In this document: positions 11,985-22,342 of the stretch, piece after piece | Position numbering within the stretch: the first letter of the stretch is position 1 | How the letters are laid out: the number at the start of each line of letters is the position of its first letter | Assembly: GCA_027579435.1 (NCBI GenBank) | Contig: JANBPK010001098.1 | Span: forward strand, 1 to 43,377 | Length of the DNA stretch: 43,377 bases | Source: Candolleomyces eurysporus | Taxonomy: Eukaryota; Basidiomycota; Agaricomycetes; Agaricales; Psathyrellaceae | Direction: 5' to 3' | Notes under the pieces: model-generated | Databases searched by the model: none | What the model saw: only the letters and a program-made list of their open reading frames with translations | Told to the model about the DNA's origin: nothing | Made by a program: the position numbers and the translations under genes

Positions 11985-12815
11985 TGTACCTCAAGTAGAG
12001 GCGGCGTCTAGTTGACGTTTCGTATAGCAAAAGAGTGACGGAGAAAAAGAGGGTTAAAGGAATGTGGGGAGTCGTCGATCTAGGCGACGAGAGACAGTGA
12101 TGAGGGGGATGCAGAAAGGAAGGCAAGATGCCCGGGCGCTGGTGATGGGATAGAATTGAGCCGCTTTAACAGAAGTGGAAGTATGTGAACAAAACATAAG
12201 TATAATGTCAACTTCATGCAACATCAAAACACGGCGGCAATTGCAATGATCATATCGTAACATGTACCTTACCTCGTCTCGCCTTCGGAAGAGACCGCTC
12301 TATTTTTCGAACACAGCGCACGAACTGCTTACCCATGGGCTGTTGAAAGGTAAGGGTTTCGCTCCTAGCACTCTTCAACAGAGAGCGAGAAACGGGATGG
12401 GGAGGCTCTTCTTATGATGGCCCGGCAAGGCTCCGCAGCTTGTCTGATGGAACCGTTCGCTCTAGATCATTCCGGCACAAAAAGACCTCGGTACATATCC
12501 ATCAAGGCGCGAGCTTGCTAGCCCTGGGGGTGAAGGGAGGACGACATAGGAGGGCCAAGGAATGCCCCATCCCGGCCGCAGCAACTACTTACATACCTTG
12601 TTGGCTAGTCTGACATATCCCATGGAGATATTTCGAGTTGCAAAATATCAGATTGAATGGAGCCATTTGATTGCGGGAGACCTCGATCCGTTAAATAGGT
12701 TCAAATCCTAGTGAATACTTCCCAATGGACCCGTGCTGATGTACGTTACCAGCGTAAGGACGAATACTAACGCCAACAGGAGACGATAGACACACCGAGC
12801 CAACACCGAGCAACC
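11985..12815. other. Intergenic, nothing recognised
   Basis: About 830 bp upstream of G1 and downstream of G2, both on minus. Presumably holds the G1 promoter and G2 terminator. No coding or repeat signal was found. Confidence 0.45.
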
Positions 12816-14031
12816 TTATCCCTTCCCGTCCTGATTCATCGTGCTTGGTCCATCATGAGTCTGAAAACGAGAGGTCGGTGGATACGACGGCCGCGGTTGA
12901 TACAACTCCTGTGGTCCATACGATGCCTGTGGATATTGCGACGTTGCCTGTGGATGATACGACGCCTGTGGAGGATACGCCGCCGCCTGTGGATGATACG
13001 CCGCCTGTGGGTGATATGACGCCTGTGGATGATACGTCGCCTCCTGTGATTGATACTCTGTCGGTGGCTGGGAGGCCGATGATAACTGGTGTAACCTCGC
13101 TTGAATCACAGCTATCCGGTTGCGCTCGGGTAGGGTGGGCTTGGCTCGCGTTGTCCTCAGTTGGTATAACTCGAGCATTAGATCTTGCTGCTCGCGCATG
13201 AGAGCTTCCAACGTGCTCGAACTATTTGATTCGCTCGAGGAAAGTAATCGCTGCGATTCGGGCCCGGGGTTTCGAGTGCTTTGTGATGCAGCGCCCATGG
13301 ATGAAGTGGATGCTCTATGGCCGGCGTGGGGTTGGAGGGGAATGTGTGATGGAGGTCGTTGGTTTGTCGGCGCCGCGTGGAAGTCAACGCCACCTTCAAC
13401 TCGACGATTTTGACCGACGGTAGCCTGGTTTCGTTTGGTCAGTCGCGAGTAGCCTAAAGGCCGGTGAGTAAAACGCGCTACACGATCGCAACAACTCACC
13501 TGTGCTGTTCCGTCGCTGAAATAGCAGATACGCTGCCATGACCAGCGTAAGAATCCCCACCAGCACAAAGATGACGATTACGAATGCTGGCAGTGAGCCA
13601 CTACTGGAGGACGTTGGCTCGTCCATGGTGTTTGACACGAAGATGAGAGTATAGTGTAAGGCAGTTCCGTTGTCCAGGTTGCCTGCCAGATTCAATTCGA
13701 CTTTCACGTTTCCGGTGCTGAGCGGCTATCTGCCAGATTTGGCAACGAGGCCCCGCTGAATCTCGAGTCCGTCAGTTCGAGGTCAATGATTCCAAGGCCT
13801 AGAACTCACTGTGGGCATTCACATATTTGACCTAGCACCATCTCTGTCGATGTAGTTGGCGATGACGATGAGAGGTCCGCTCGCAGTCCGCTTTTCTTGA
13901 GTTTGCTGATGTTGTTTTCCAGGGGCATCAGCGATGGATGGCGCCCAAGCCGCCCACGCGGCCTTGACGGATAAGCCTTGTCCTCCGACGGCAGTCAGAG
14001 AGATGTAAGCTGGGGACCTTTGCGAGTTTCA
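12816..14031 (-). CDS. Single-pass membrane protein with YHPQA-repeat tail (G2), N-terminus unresolved
   Basis: Two exons are clear. One ends at 13500 and encodes VELNLAGNLDNGTALHYTL, an acidic Ser patch and a helix (LPAFVIVIFVLVGILTLVMAAYLLF) with an RR stop-transfer. The other (13453-12816) joins in phase and encodes the cytosolic tail. The tail has a probable coiled coil (EALMREQQDLMLELYQL...) and a C-terminal run of YHPQA-like repeats ending near Pro/Tyr-rich PRPSYPP. Upstream, 14013-13822 is open (PAYISLTAVGGQGL...PLIVIANYIDRDGAR) and may be an ectodomain exon, but 13680-13820 has stops in every simple reading and no clear ATG was found. The gene is either a multi-exon member whose 5' part I cannot resolve or a partly decayed one. 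It lacks PPxY but has PPTEY. Confidence 0.5.
12905..13055 (-). repeat. 18-bp coding minisatellite (YHPQA repeats)
   Basis: Imperfect tandem units of about 15-18 bp, read on plus as variants of GCCTGTGGATGATACG. On minus they encode repeated (A/S)YHPQA-type hexapeptides in the tail of G2: several YHPQA, then YPPQA, QYPQA and YGPQE variants. The plus strand is also open over the array (PVDDTTPV-type repeats), a by-product of the unit length being a multiple of three. Confidence 0.75.
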
Positions 14032-14330
14032 GCCCAAAAGGTGAATCTGGAAGAAACGAAATTTAACAGGCTTCTCAAGGAGAGGAATGGGCGACCTGAG
14101 AGTCTCTGAGACTGGCGAATGCCGCCAACGATCAACCGGTCATACCGACGGCGCCGGCTTGATGGGAACATCATCAGCGAAGAACATCAGTATAAACGAC
14201 ATCAATCACTGGATTCTGCCATTTGGGAGCATGAATTGTTCGCCGGAGTGCCCACATTTCTTTCTCTCTCACTATCATCACCATTCACTCTTTACAGTCG
14301 CTCCTTTTCTTTCGGGCATTCTCTTAAGGA
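14032..14330. promoter_or_regulatory. Region between divergent G2 and G3
   Basis: About 300 bp separating the divergently oriented G2 (minus) and G3 (plus). Probably a shared promoter region, inferred only from orientation. The 60 bp before the G3 ATG are pyrimidine-rich (TTTCTTTCTCTCTCACTATC), as often seen at fungal start sites. No clear TATA box. Confidence 0.35.
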
Positions 14331-15884
14331 ATGCCAGCCATTGTAGAAGATGGCTCTTCAGCAGTTTCTTATGCTGGCAGTTGGTCTGTGGTGACCGGCA
14401 GTAGCTCGGACTACAGTGGGGGTTCCGTTCATTCGTCGAGTTCGTCAGGGTCCACCGCAACAATTCGATTCTCAGGTAAGATTCCTGCTCTAACTGGCCT
14501 CCGAGCATCCGTCGGCTTATTTTGCGCTGTCTTCTACGACCAGGCACTTCAATTACAGTATTTGGTACCAACCCGGCGGCCCAGGCCCCTGGTGCCCATC
14601 TTTACGCCAGCTTCAATTTGGACGGCGTGGAGTCTTCTTGGGATCGTACGGTCCATGGCAATGCGTACTATAAAGATCGATTCTGGGGCTCTGGCCACCT
14701 TTCCGAGGGAACCCATACCCTCATGGTCAGGAATACAGGCTCAAGCCCGGCCTTCATACTCGACTACTTTGAAATTGAAGGTTCCGCTCTTAACCAGGTC
14801 AACCCTGCCCCTCCCCCTCCCCCACCGACTACGACCACACGAAACCAAGATCCAGGCCCAACGAATAACCCAGCCCCAACGTATTTTCCTTTCGCTTTCT
14901 CGATTTTGTTACCCACATGCTTACTACTGTGCTTCCAGCGTTTCTACCTCAGTTCTCACGCAGACAGCAACGCTGACCGTATCTGGTTCAGGCAGCACTG
15001 CGACTGAGACTTTAACTAGTTCTGGGCTCACTGTCACAAACTCACTTTTGTCGACGACCACCCAGACCACGTCTACAAGCTCCCGCAACTCAACCTCGGG
15101 TGTAGTCAGCCAATCACTCTCCGTGGACCCCGAAACGGGCCAAACTGTTACCGCTTTCCAGGTTGTTACCACGTCGATTTCAGGCGCGCCAGCCCATATG
15201 ACACTATACCCTGATGGAAACGGAGGGTTTGATGCCTCTGGAGCGGCGAGCAAAGGCGGAGTGCCCATTGGTGCGATTGTCGGGGCGGTGGTCGGGTCCC
15301 TCCTTTTCCTTATTTTCGTCATCCTTTTCGTGATCTTGTTCTTGCGTCGGCGAAAACGTGCGGTGGCCTTGGCTGAAGCCCTTGAAAGCGCCCGAGCCGT
15401 ACCCATGTCTGATAATGGTAAGTCCCATAATCCATCTATCTTTCTTCTCAATTTATTTTCGACTCATATTTTTCTCATGGTGCGTGTAGGTCCAAGTCCC
15501 AGTCTTTCCCACAGAATTAGCGAAAGCTTGCGACCTGCAATCGCTAGCAAATTCCGCAGTCAGCAGGCGGGTCGAGACAATCGACCGTTCCAGAGGCTGG
15601 ACGAAGAGTCAAGCACGAGCCAAAGCGGCTCTAACTCCGGCTACGGTGGAGGCGCCGCACCGATGCTGGCGCTGAATCTATACCCCAACGAAAAGGGAAC
15701 CTCGTCTTTCATGGACCCATTTGGCGCTGGAACTTCCGAATCGCACACGTCTTACCCATCCCCCATTGTATCCAATGCGTCTGCATTTGAAGGCACTGCC
15801 CACGATCCGGATGAAGCACCTCCCGCGTATAGTAACCGTCACTCGAACATACCTCCGCCGGTGGGCTTCGGCGTCGCTCGTTGA
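14331..15884 (+). CDS. Single-pass membrane protein, beta-sandwich ectodomain and PPAY tail (G3)
   Basis: Exons: 14331-14475, 14544-14880, 14939-15417, 15490-15884; 451 residues with phases consistent throughout. The ATG follows a pyrimidine-rich leader and fits the family's N-terminus (MPAIVEDGSSAVSYAGSW). The ectodomain is split at the family's usual intron site, FSG|TSITVFGT. It continues YASFNLDGVE and HTLMVRNTGSSPAFILDYFEI, followed by a Pro run and a Thr/Ser stalk with TATLTVSGSGSTATETL. The helix is at about 270-296 (PIGAIVGAVVGSLLFLIFV...) followed by RRRKR. The cytosolic tail is Ser/Gly-rich and ends with DEAPPAY about 20 residues before the stop. PPxY motifs usually bind WW domains such as those of Rsp5/NEDD4 ligases, so regulated turnover is plausible but unproven. 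No signal peptide is visible. Confidence 0.83.
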   Translation: MPAIVEDGSSAVSYAGSWSVVTGSSSDYSGGSVHSSSSSGSTATIRFSGKIPALTGLRASVGLFCAVFYDQALQLQYLVPTRRPRPLVPIFTPASIWTAWSLLGIVRSMAMRTIKIDSGALATFPREPIPSWSGIQAQARPSYSTTLKLKVPLLTRSTLPLPLPHRLRPHETKIQAQRITQPQRIFLSLSRFCYPHAYYCASSVSTSVLTQTATLTVSGSGSTATETLTSSGLTVTNSLLSTTTQTTSTSSRNSTSGVVSQSLSVDPETGQTVTAFQVVTTSISGAPAHMTLYPDGNGGFDASGAASKGGVPIGAIVGAVVGSLLFLIFVILFVILFLRRRKRAVALAEALESARAVPMSDNGKSHNPSIFLLNLFSTHIFLMVRVGPSPSLSHRISESLRPAIASKFRSQQAGRDNRPFQRLDEESSTSQSGSNSGYGGGAAPMLALNLYPNEKGTSSFMDPFGAGTSESHTSYPSPIVSNASAFEGTAHDPDEAPPAYSNRHSNIPPPVGFGVAR

Positions 15885-17405
15885 TTAGCTCATTGGATCC
15901 CGGAACGCTGATAACCGTTGTACGTTCTTGCTCATCCAATCCCCATTCCCTCCCATTTCCGATATTTTCCCTCCCTTCGCATGGTACGCGTAGAGCAATC
16001 AGTGAGGCCGCGTTGATTTGTTGCCTGTAACCGTTAGCTCATGTTGCTCATCCGGTATGATTTAAATTTTACTTTACTAAAGGGTTGATCCTAGTGTCAG
16101 GATCGTATGTACGGTATTGTACAGCTTGTTTTCTTTTGGGACGCTCTGATGCGCGAATATACCTATATGTACCTGCTAGTAGGTTGATGCCATTCATCAC
16201 GTCGCCGGAAAAAGGACGTCCGAGAATTGAGTCAGGCTTTAACACGACGGTGGCACTTTGGTGGCACTCTTTCAGGATCCTGCATATTCGTACAGCTTCG
16301 GTCATGAGCCGTTTCATTTCATCAATGATTCCAACGTTCGACAAATCCAATCAGATATCTGCATGGACACTTACATCATGTTGTTGAGATCGTACCTCAG
16401 CATGGGCAGAACGACGATAGCTGACGATAAGCACAAAAACCTGGAGACACCGTGCTAGGTACGATCAGGGACTTAGAATCACTTGCTCGAATCACTGATT
16501 TGAGAAGGGCGGAGGTGGACCCCTGTGACATGGATCTTTGAATTGCATACCACTGCGCAAGAAAATGGGTTGAAGCCGGAGCCATGGATCCTGGATCTAG
16601 GATTCCACTGCCGACTCGCCTGAAGCCTTTGCCGAATGTGAGCACCCGTGTGAACATCTCGATGATTGCTCTCGGAGCCGATGGGTCCCAAACAGGGCCA
16701 AATAACGCGCCTTTGCTTGTTTTGCCCGGTCATCTCGTTGGAAATGCTACTTCATCTCTCCACTAAATAAACCTCTTGAAATCTACGTCGACAGCCGACG
16801 ACGAGAAATCCTTCTTCGCTACACCATTCAGCATCAGCTCGGTAGAGAACTTGCAAGTCCTCCCTCCCCAGCATCTTGGAGTGGGCCTATCATGGAAACG
16901 TCATTACCGTAATACGGGTCCAATATCGATATATTGTCCAGAGAAGTCCTGATCCCAGATTTGCAGGGTGGTCTTTCGTCTTGGAGTGCTCCACTTGCTC
17001 AGGTGGTCGTGGAGATTACATAGATATTACGATTGAGACCGGCGGCCTAGGAAGAGTGGCAGAGCTCCAGTCAGCAGAGAGTGTAGACCCAGCGGGGGTC
17101 GTTTGAGGTCGTCTCCGTATATTTGTACGTTAATTACGCAACGAGTTGGCAAATGTGTCACTAACCAATCCACCACTCGATCCCAGTGTCCATACCACTG
17201 GGCTTGGTTTCCCGCGTTGACGCCCGCCATTGTGGGCTAGGATGGAGAAGTAATGGCAGAAACCCCTCCCAACCTCGGAAGAATGCAAGTACGCCATCCT
17301 CTACTCTCCCTCCTTCCATGAGGATAGACCACTGTAGGCTCAACAAATCATCTTTCCGTGGCGTCCCGATCTCTATCAATCTGTAGTAAGTCACCCAGGG
17401 AAAAT
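15885..17405. other. Long intergenic, nothing recognised
   Basis: About 1.5 kb with many short overlapping frames on both strands but none with a recognisable motif or splice-compatible partner. I searched it for relics of the single-pass family and of DUF6533 exons and found none. Confidence 0.45.
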
Positions 17406-19230
17406 GAGGTCATTCCTTCCCTCTGGAAGTCCATCACTTTTTATCACTGAACAATATGTACTTACAGCGCAGGCTGAAACTGATCGGTGATCACCCATCA
17501 CAAGTCTTTGCACTACAAAGCGTTAACTACTCACCAGGTCCGGGCTCTTTGTCTCATTCCCAGGTAAGGCTCACGCTGAACGCCGAAGTTTTCTTCCCAT
17601 CATCACTATACATCTTTCATTTTCGCCATCTCTCTTCGCCGTATGCACTCCTCGACCTCGCTCTTTGTATTCGCTTAAACTTTTCCATCGAGGGTCATTG
17701 ATTTTTTTTTTTGGAAGGGTTGGCGAAATGTCGGTGACTATAGACGACACCAGCTCGAGTATCACCTATTCCCGGGGATGGGAACTGTTGGAGGGACCTA
17801 GAACGTTGCATCGGACCTGGGATACGGATTGCAGGGCGACGTTTTCATTTCAGGGTATACACTCCAACATTGTACTCTTTTCAGCTTCGACTCGCTAACT
17901 AGCGCCCATTTTTGTCTAGGTACCTATATCGCTGTATATGGCACTATACCGCGGGGAGAGGGAGAGACCATCGTGGTCGATTTCGCCGTGGACGGTGAGC
18001 GGGATCAGCGTGTATATCGAGAGGCTGGTCAACAAACAATCAACGACGACCTCTGGTATGAAACCGGCGCCCTCCCCAGTGGAGATCATACCTTGACCAT
18101 GACTTATTATGAGGGAGACAGAGATTTCCAGCTAGATCGCATCGTCTATACCCCGTCTACTGCCCCTCCCCCATCCAATGTCAGCCACACAGTCACAGCG
18201 ACACAGTTTATCAAGACTTCTCATGCAGAACCAACGATTGGGACTTCTTCGACCTCTGCTCCGAGGACTTCGCCTCCTACTGGCGCCATTGTCGGTGGAG
18301 TCGTTGCCGGGTTAGCTGCGATCGTTTTCCTGCTGCTTCTTCTGTTCTTGATTCGACGAAGGAAGCGTCAGATGGGACCGAGCGAGACCCACCTTGGCCA
18401 TCAAAAAGGTCTTTCGAGTGAGTTCTATTCTGATTTGTCGTTTACAAGTCCGACTGAACTGATAGACTTATGAAAAACTCGCTTTGTTTGCTAGGTGAGG
18501 CGGGTTCCAGAGGCGGGATAACACCTTTCGATGCTCATAAAGAGGGTGGCCGTGAAGCCTTGGTCCCGCCACACACTCTTGTGACATCGCGCAAGAAGGC
18601 TCTAGCGCGCTCTCAAGTCGCGTATGGACCAGCTGGTGCAGAATCTCAGGCAGAGGGGACGGAGAGTAGCAATAACGTCGTTCATCCCGCCCCTATCCCA
18701 AGCTACGACTCCAGCTCCAACCCTATAGGTGGATTCCCGCCGACCGAGACTTTATCGGCACCATTCGGAGTTAGCCATAACTCATCGTCCACAAAGGCTT
18801 CACTACTTCAGAGCGACCTAGGGTCTAGCTTTGACCCGGAGGCTGCCCCCGCATACTTCCCAAGAGGCACGGAGCAGGAGAGTAGTGGTTCCACGGCGGA
18901 TGTCGAAGTTCGCGGAAGTGGGGGAGGGGATAGTATTGGGGCGTCGCGTGTCAGTGATGTGTTATTAGCTAGCCCGGTAGATGATTTGCCCCCTGCGTAC
19001 CACCAAGGAATTGGGAGCTAGGAGGTAGTTGTATCTTGCGATAATCCTGGTATGAGCCGCTTGGCTGGCTAGTCGTTTTTTCATCCAGCGGTTTGGGTTT
19101 TCTTGGTAATGTGGACTGTCACTTTCTGTTGTCACACCTTTTAATGCTTACTATGTTTTTCTATCTGTCCTCGTTAAAGTGGGCTCTTGCTCCAGCTGGT
19201 CGACCCGAGTTTGATTCTTTGAGTCGTGAT
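17406..19230 (+). repeat. Tandem duplication unit 1 (contains G4)
   Basis: Matches unit 2 (about 19771-21870) upstream, through the gene, and downstream. Shared upstream landmarks include GCTGAAACTGATC and TTCTTCCCATCATCACT-like sequence. Shared downstream landmarks include GTTTGGGTTTTCTTG-like sequence and CTCGTTRAAGTGRGYTCTT. Boundaries are approximate. Confidence 0.65.
17728..19021 (+). CDS. Single-pass membrane protein, PPAY tail, short stalk (G4)
   Basis: Exons: 17728-17854, 17920-18417, 18495-19021; 383 residues, all in phase. The ectodomain occupies about residues 1-140: DDTSSSITYSRGWELLEG, then WDTDCRATFSFQG|TYIAVYGTIP at the conserved first intron, then VDFAVDGERDQRVYREAG and HTLTMTYYEGDRDFQLDRIVY. 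The stalk is only about 25 residues. The helix is at about 164-187 (GAIVGGVVAGLAAIVFLLLLLFLI) followed by RRRKR. The tail carries GITPFDAHKEGGREALVPP, APAYFPRG and a terminal DDLPPAY about 8 residues before the stop. It is a tandem duplicate of G5, from which it differs mainly by lacking about 90 stalk residues. Role unknown; surface sensing or wall attachment is an inference from the architecture. Confidence 0.86.
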
Positions 19231-20079
19231 TATGATGTAAGGGAAGACCGGAGAACGAATGGGTGTACATTGAGTTCCTTCAACAGCGCAGGCCCTCCCA
19301 GACTCTTTGGATCTGTGCGCTCGACGACGTTTAGAGACTGGGCTTTCAACGGCAACCGACATTGTAGACCAGAGAAACTATATCGCCTCGGCTCCCGGCA
19401 AGCGTCCCTACACCAGATAACTTCGGCGATCTCTCCAGTCGAGTCGTAGGAGGAAGGAAGGATATAACGATACAGGAGGAGCATGATCCTGTGAGGGTCA
19501 GCCTCCTGGAACGACATCATGGCCAGCCTAGCCGAGGGGCGCTGGATGGCGAGGGGTGTGATTGCCGTCGATCAAACATGAAACAAGCGTTGGACACCTC
19601 GGTGCACCATTGACAGAGAGCCGAGAGTCGTATTTTTATCGACTAGAGAAGGGCGCGCTTTTTGGTGACCTTGGTGGCGAAAAAATACACCGCCCGCGCT
19701 CATCGACGTATGGATTCTCCGCACATTTTCCAATATTTCTGGCGGTGTGAAGCAAGGCGCTCAAGGTACCATGAGGTCGTTCCTACCCGCTCTATATCCA
19801 TCAGCAGTGGTATCATTGATTGAACGATACGATGGAGGCTGAAACTGATCATTCATCAGTTCTTTGCAGCATAGAACGTTGCCCATGAGATCTGGTGGCT
19901 CTGGGGTTTCGACATCCGGCAGATGCCTTTTCTTTTGACACCCTAGAGCATTCATTCCCATCATCACTTTCCGCCTTTCTTTGCATTTCTCATCGCCATA
20001 TGCGCTCCTCCACGTCGCTCTTTGTGTCCGCTTGAACTTTCTTTCGAAGGCTATTCATTCCTTTGGAGCTGTAGGTGAT
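19022..20079. other. Intergenic between G4 and G5
   Basis: The last 300 bp (from about 19771) belong to duplication unit 2 and carry the G5 promoter. The first 200 bp are the G4 3' flank, shared with G5. The middle (about 19230-19770) holds only short frames without motifs. Confidence 0.5.
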
Positions 20080-21870
20080 ATGTCTGTGACGGTAGACGAT
20101 ACCAGCTCGAGTATCAGCTATTCATGGGGATGGGAGCTGTTGGAGGGATCTAGAACGTTGCATTCGACCTGGGATACGGATTGCAGGGCGACGTTTTCAT
20201 TTCGAGGTATGCCCCTTAACCCGACTCTTCGCAAATTCTACCACTGACTAGCGCCACATTTGCCCAGGTACCTATGTCGCCGTTTACGGTACCATACCGC
20301 GTGGATGGGGAGAGTCCATCGTCGTCGATTTCGCCGTGGACGGGGGGCGGTCTCAGCGTGTATACCGAGAGGCTGGTCGACGAGCAATCAATGACGACCT
20401 TTGGTATGAAACCGGCACCCTCCCCAGCGGAGATCATACCTTGACCATGACTTACTATGAGGGGGATATGGACTTTCAGTTGGATCGCATCGTCTATAAC
20501 CCTGTTGCCGCCCCTCCCCCAGTTCAAGTCACGACGAGGGCAACTACTATTGTCCAGACACAGACTCATACCGAAGTCAGCACGGCGGTGGTCGTTCAGA
20601 CGACGGTATCGCAAGTCGTAGAAACTCTCACCCAATCTTCTGGTCTGCCAACCACCATCTCTGGGACATCAAATGGAGCTTTGACGGCCAATCCTTCAAT
20701 AACAAATGGAAGTTCGACTTCGTCGTTGCCATCATCGATGTCAAGTTCCCCCGCAAATTTTCTCCCACCCAACTCCAATCACACGGTCACAGCGACACAA
20801 TTTATCAAGACCTCCAATGAACGAAACGCAGCTGAACCATCTGGCACAGGGACGGTTGGCAGTTCTAGCTCTGCTTCGAGGTCTTCAGTTCCTACCGGCG
20901 CCATCATCGGTGCAATCATAGCTGCCCTGACAGGAGTCATCCTCCTCCTGCTTCTTATCTTTTTGGTTCGACGGAGGAGGCGTCGGATGGGACCGAGCCA
21001 GGCCTATCTTGAACAAAAAAAGGCCTTTCCGAGTGAGTTTTTGATCTGTCATGATCGAGTCCGACTGTTCTGATCAATCAACGACCAATTTGTTGGGTTT
21101 ACTAGATGAAGCAGCTTCCGAAAGCGGGATCACACCTTTCGGTTCTCTCAAAGAAGGCAGCTGTGAAGCCTTAGTTCCTCCACAACCTCCTGTGACGTCG
21201 AGCAAGAGGGCGCTAGCGCGCTCCCAAGTCGCATATGGGCGAGCTGGTGGAGAGTTTTACGCAGAGATGACGGATCATAGCGATACCATTGCTCCTGCTA
21301 CTCCCATGCCGAGCCCGTATGATTCCAACTGGAACCCTACACGTGGATTTCCGGAAAACGAGAAGTTATCCGTGCCATCTGAAGCTCGCCATAGCTTACC
21401 CTATCCCTCTCCCAGCGAAGCTTCGCTACTGCAAAGCGATCTAGGGTATGGCTACGACTTGGAAGTTGCGCCTGCGTACTTCCCAAGAGGCAGAGCGCCG
21501 GAGAGTAAGGGCAAGTTGGAGGTTGGTCCGAATGTCGAGGCTTGGGGAAGTAAGGGAGGAGACAATGCTGGACCTTCGCGAGTCAGTAGTACGTTCTTAC
21601 CTAGCCCGGTGGATGAATTGCCGCCTGCGTATTATCAACGGAATAGGAGCTAGGAGGGAAGTGTTACTCGCGATGTTTCTGGTCTGGGAAGCAGCTTGAT
21701 TAGCTAGCAGTCGATTTCATGCACCGTTTTTGGGTTTTTCTTGTAACGTTGACTAGTCACTCTTTTCGTCGCCACATTCTTTAATACTTACAATCTTTGT
21801 GCCTGTACTCGTTGAAGTGAGTTCTTTCTCTGGCTGATTGCTGAGGTGGGAAGTTCGTTTATTAAGTCAT
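19771..21870 (+). repeat. Tandem duplication unit 2 (contains G5)
   Basis: Second copy of the G4 unit, in direct orientation, with approximate ends. The first coding exon has the same length in both copies (127 nt), and the stretch CCTGGGATACGGATTGCAGG is identical. Confidence 0.65.
20080..21653 (+). CDS. Single-pass membrane protein, PPAY tail, long stalk (G5)
   Basis: Exons: 20080-20206, 20268-21032, 21106-21653; 479 residues, in phase. Ectodomain as in G4 (DDTSSSISYSWGWELLEG, FSFRG|TYVAVYGTIP, VDFAVDGGRSQRVYREAG, LTMTYYEGDMDFQLDRIVY). The stalk is far longer than in G4: VQVTTRATTIVQTQTHTEV, TTVSQVVETLTQSSG and a Ser-rich run before the shared block HTVTATQFIKTS. The helix is at about 253-276 (GAIIGAIIAALTGVILLLLLIFLV) followed by six Arg. 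The tail has SGITPFGSLKEG, APAYFPRG and the terminal DELPPAY. The extra stalk and high identity elsewhere suggest loss in G4 or gain in G5 after duplication. No signal peptide is visible, as in the other members. Confidence 0.86.
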
Positions 21871-22024
21871 GATCAAGCTAGTTCGAGTATCATCAAAAAC
21901 GGCCTTCATCGGGTATTATCTACATTATGCTATGACCGGAGATGACGATCGTACTTGAACGAGAGGTGGTAGGAGCCAACACTCATCAGCTGGACTTATC
22001 ACCTCCAAAGCATCTGCCACCGCT
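21871..22024. other. Intergenic
   Basis: Short gap between duplication unit 2 and the DUF6533 fragment; nothing recognised. Confidence 0.4.
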
Positions 22025-22342
22025 ATGAATTCTGCCCCACAATGGCAGCTTCTATCGGCAATTAGAGTTGTGCAGAATGACGGGTACTCGAAAGTCTCAG
22101 CAACCGCGTTCCTCATTTGCGATATCTGTTCGACGTTCAATGAAGTACGCATAGCCACTCGCTGCTGAAAAATGGTGACTGATCCGCAGACTCGTATTGA
22201 ACCAAGTGCATAGAAATGTTGGAAGCGTTCCCCATCTGCGTCGGTCGCGCATTGGAGCCAATACCGAGCCCTCCAGATCAAAGTGGACTTTCATTAAAAT
22301 GCTTTACATCTTGGCACAATCTCACGACTCCTGGGTTGTAAC
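22025..22342 (+). pseudogene. 5' fragment of a DUF6533-type gene with intron 1 lost (copy D)
   Basis: The ATG at 22025 opens MNSAPQWQLLSAIRVVQNDG and runs on without interruption into VSATAFLICDICSTFNE. The site of intron 1, present in A, B, C and E, is joined exactly (AAA G|TC). A 17-nt exon-3 equivalent (22190-22206) and an exon-4 equivalent (22277-22342, SKWTFIKMLYILAQSHDS) follow at the expected spacing. The exon 4 donor has lost a base: AC|TGAGCT here against AC|GTGAGCT in copy A. Exon 3 reads TRIEPR instead of the family's IRFIWR. No later exons follow, so this is a truncated, inactive copy. Confidence 0.75.

Noticed and set aside
12690..12715. tRNA B-box-like GGTTCAAATCC
   Set aside because: The T-arm-like hairpin is only 4 bp, no A-box or acceptor stem can be paired upstream, and the position is intergenic without other support.
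12845..13201. Plus-strand open frame with PVDDTTPV repeats
   Set aside because: It is the complement of the YHPQA coding repeat of G2; the minus strand has the helix, coiled coil and splice signals.
16069..17394. Several 60-100 codon frames between G3 and G4
   Set aside because: Present on both strands, no compatible splice partners, no similarity to the neighbouring families.
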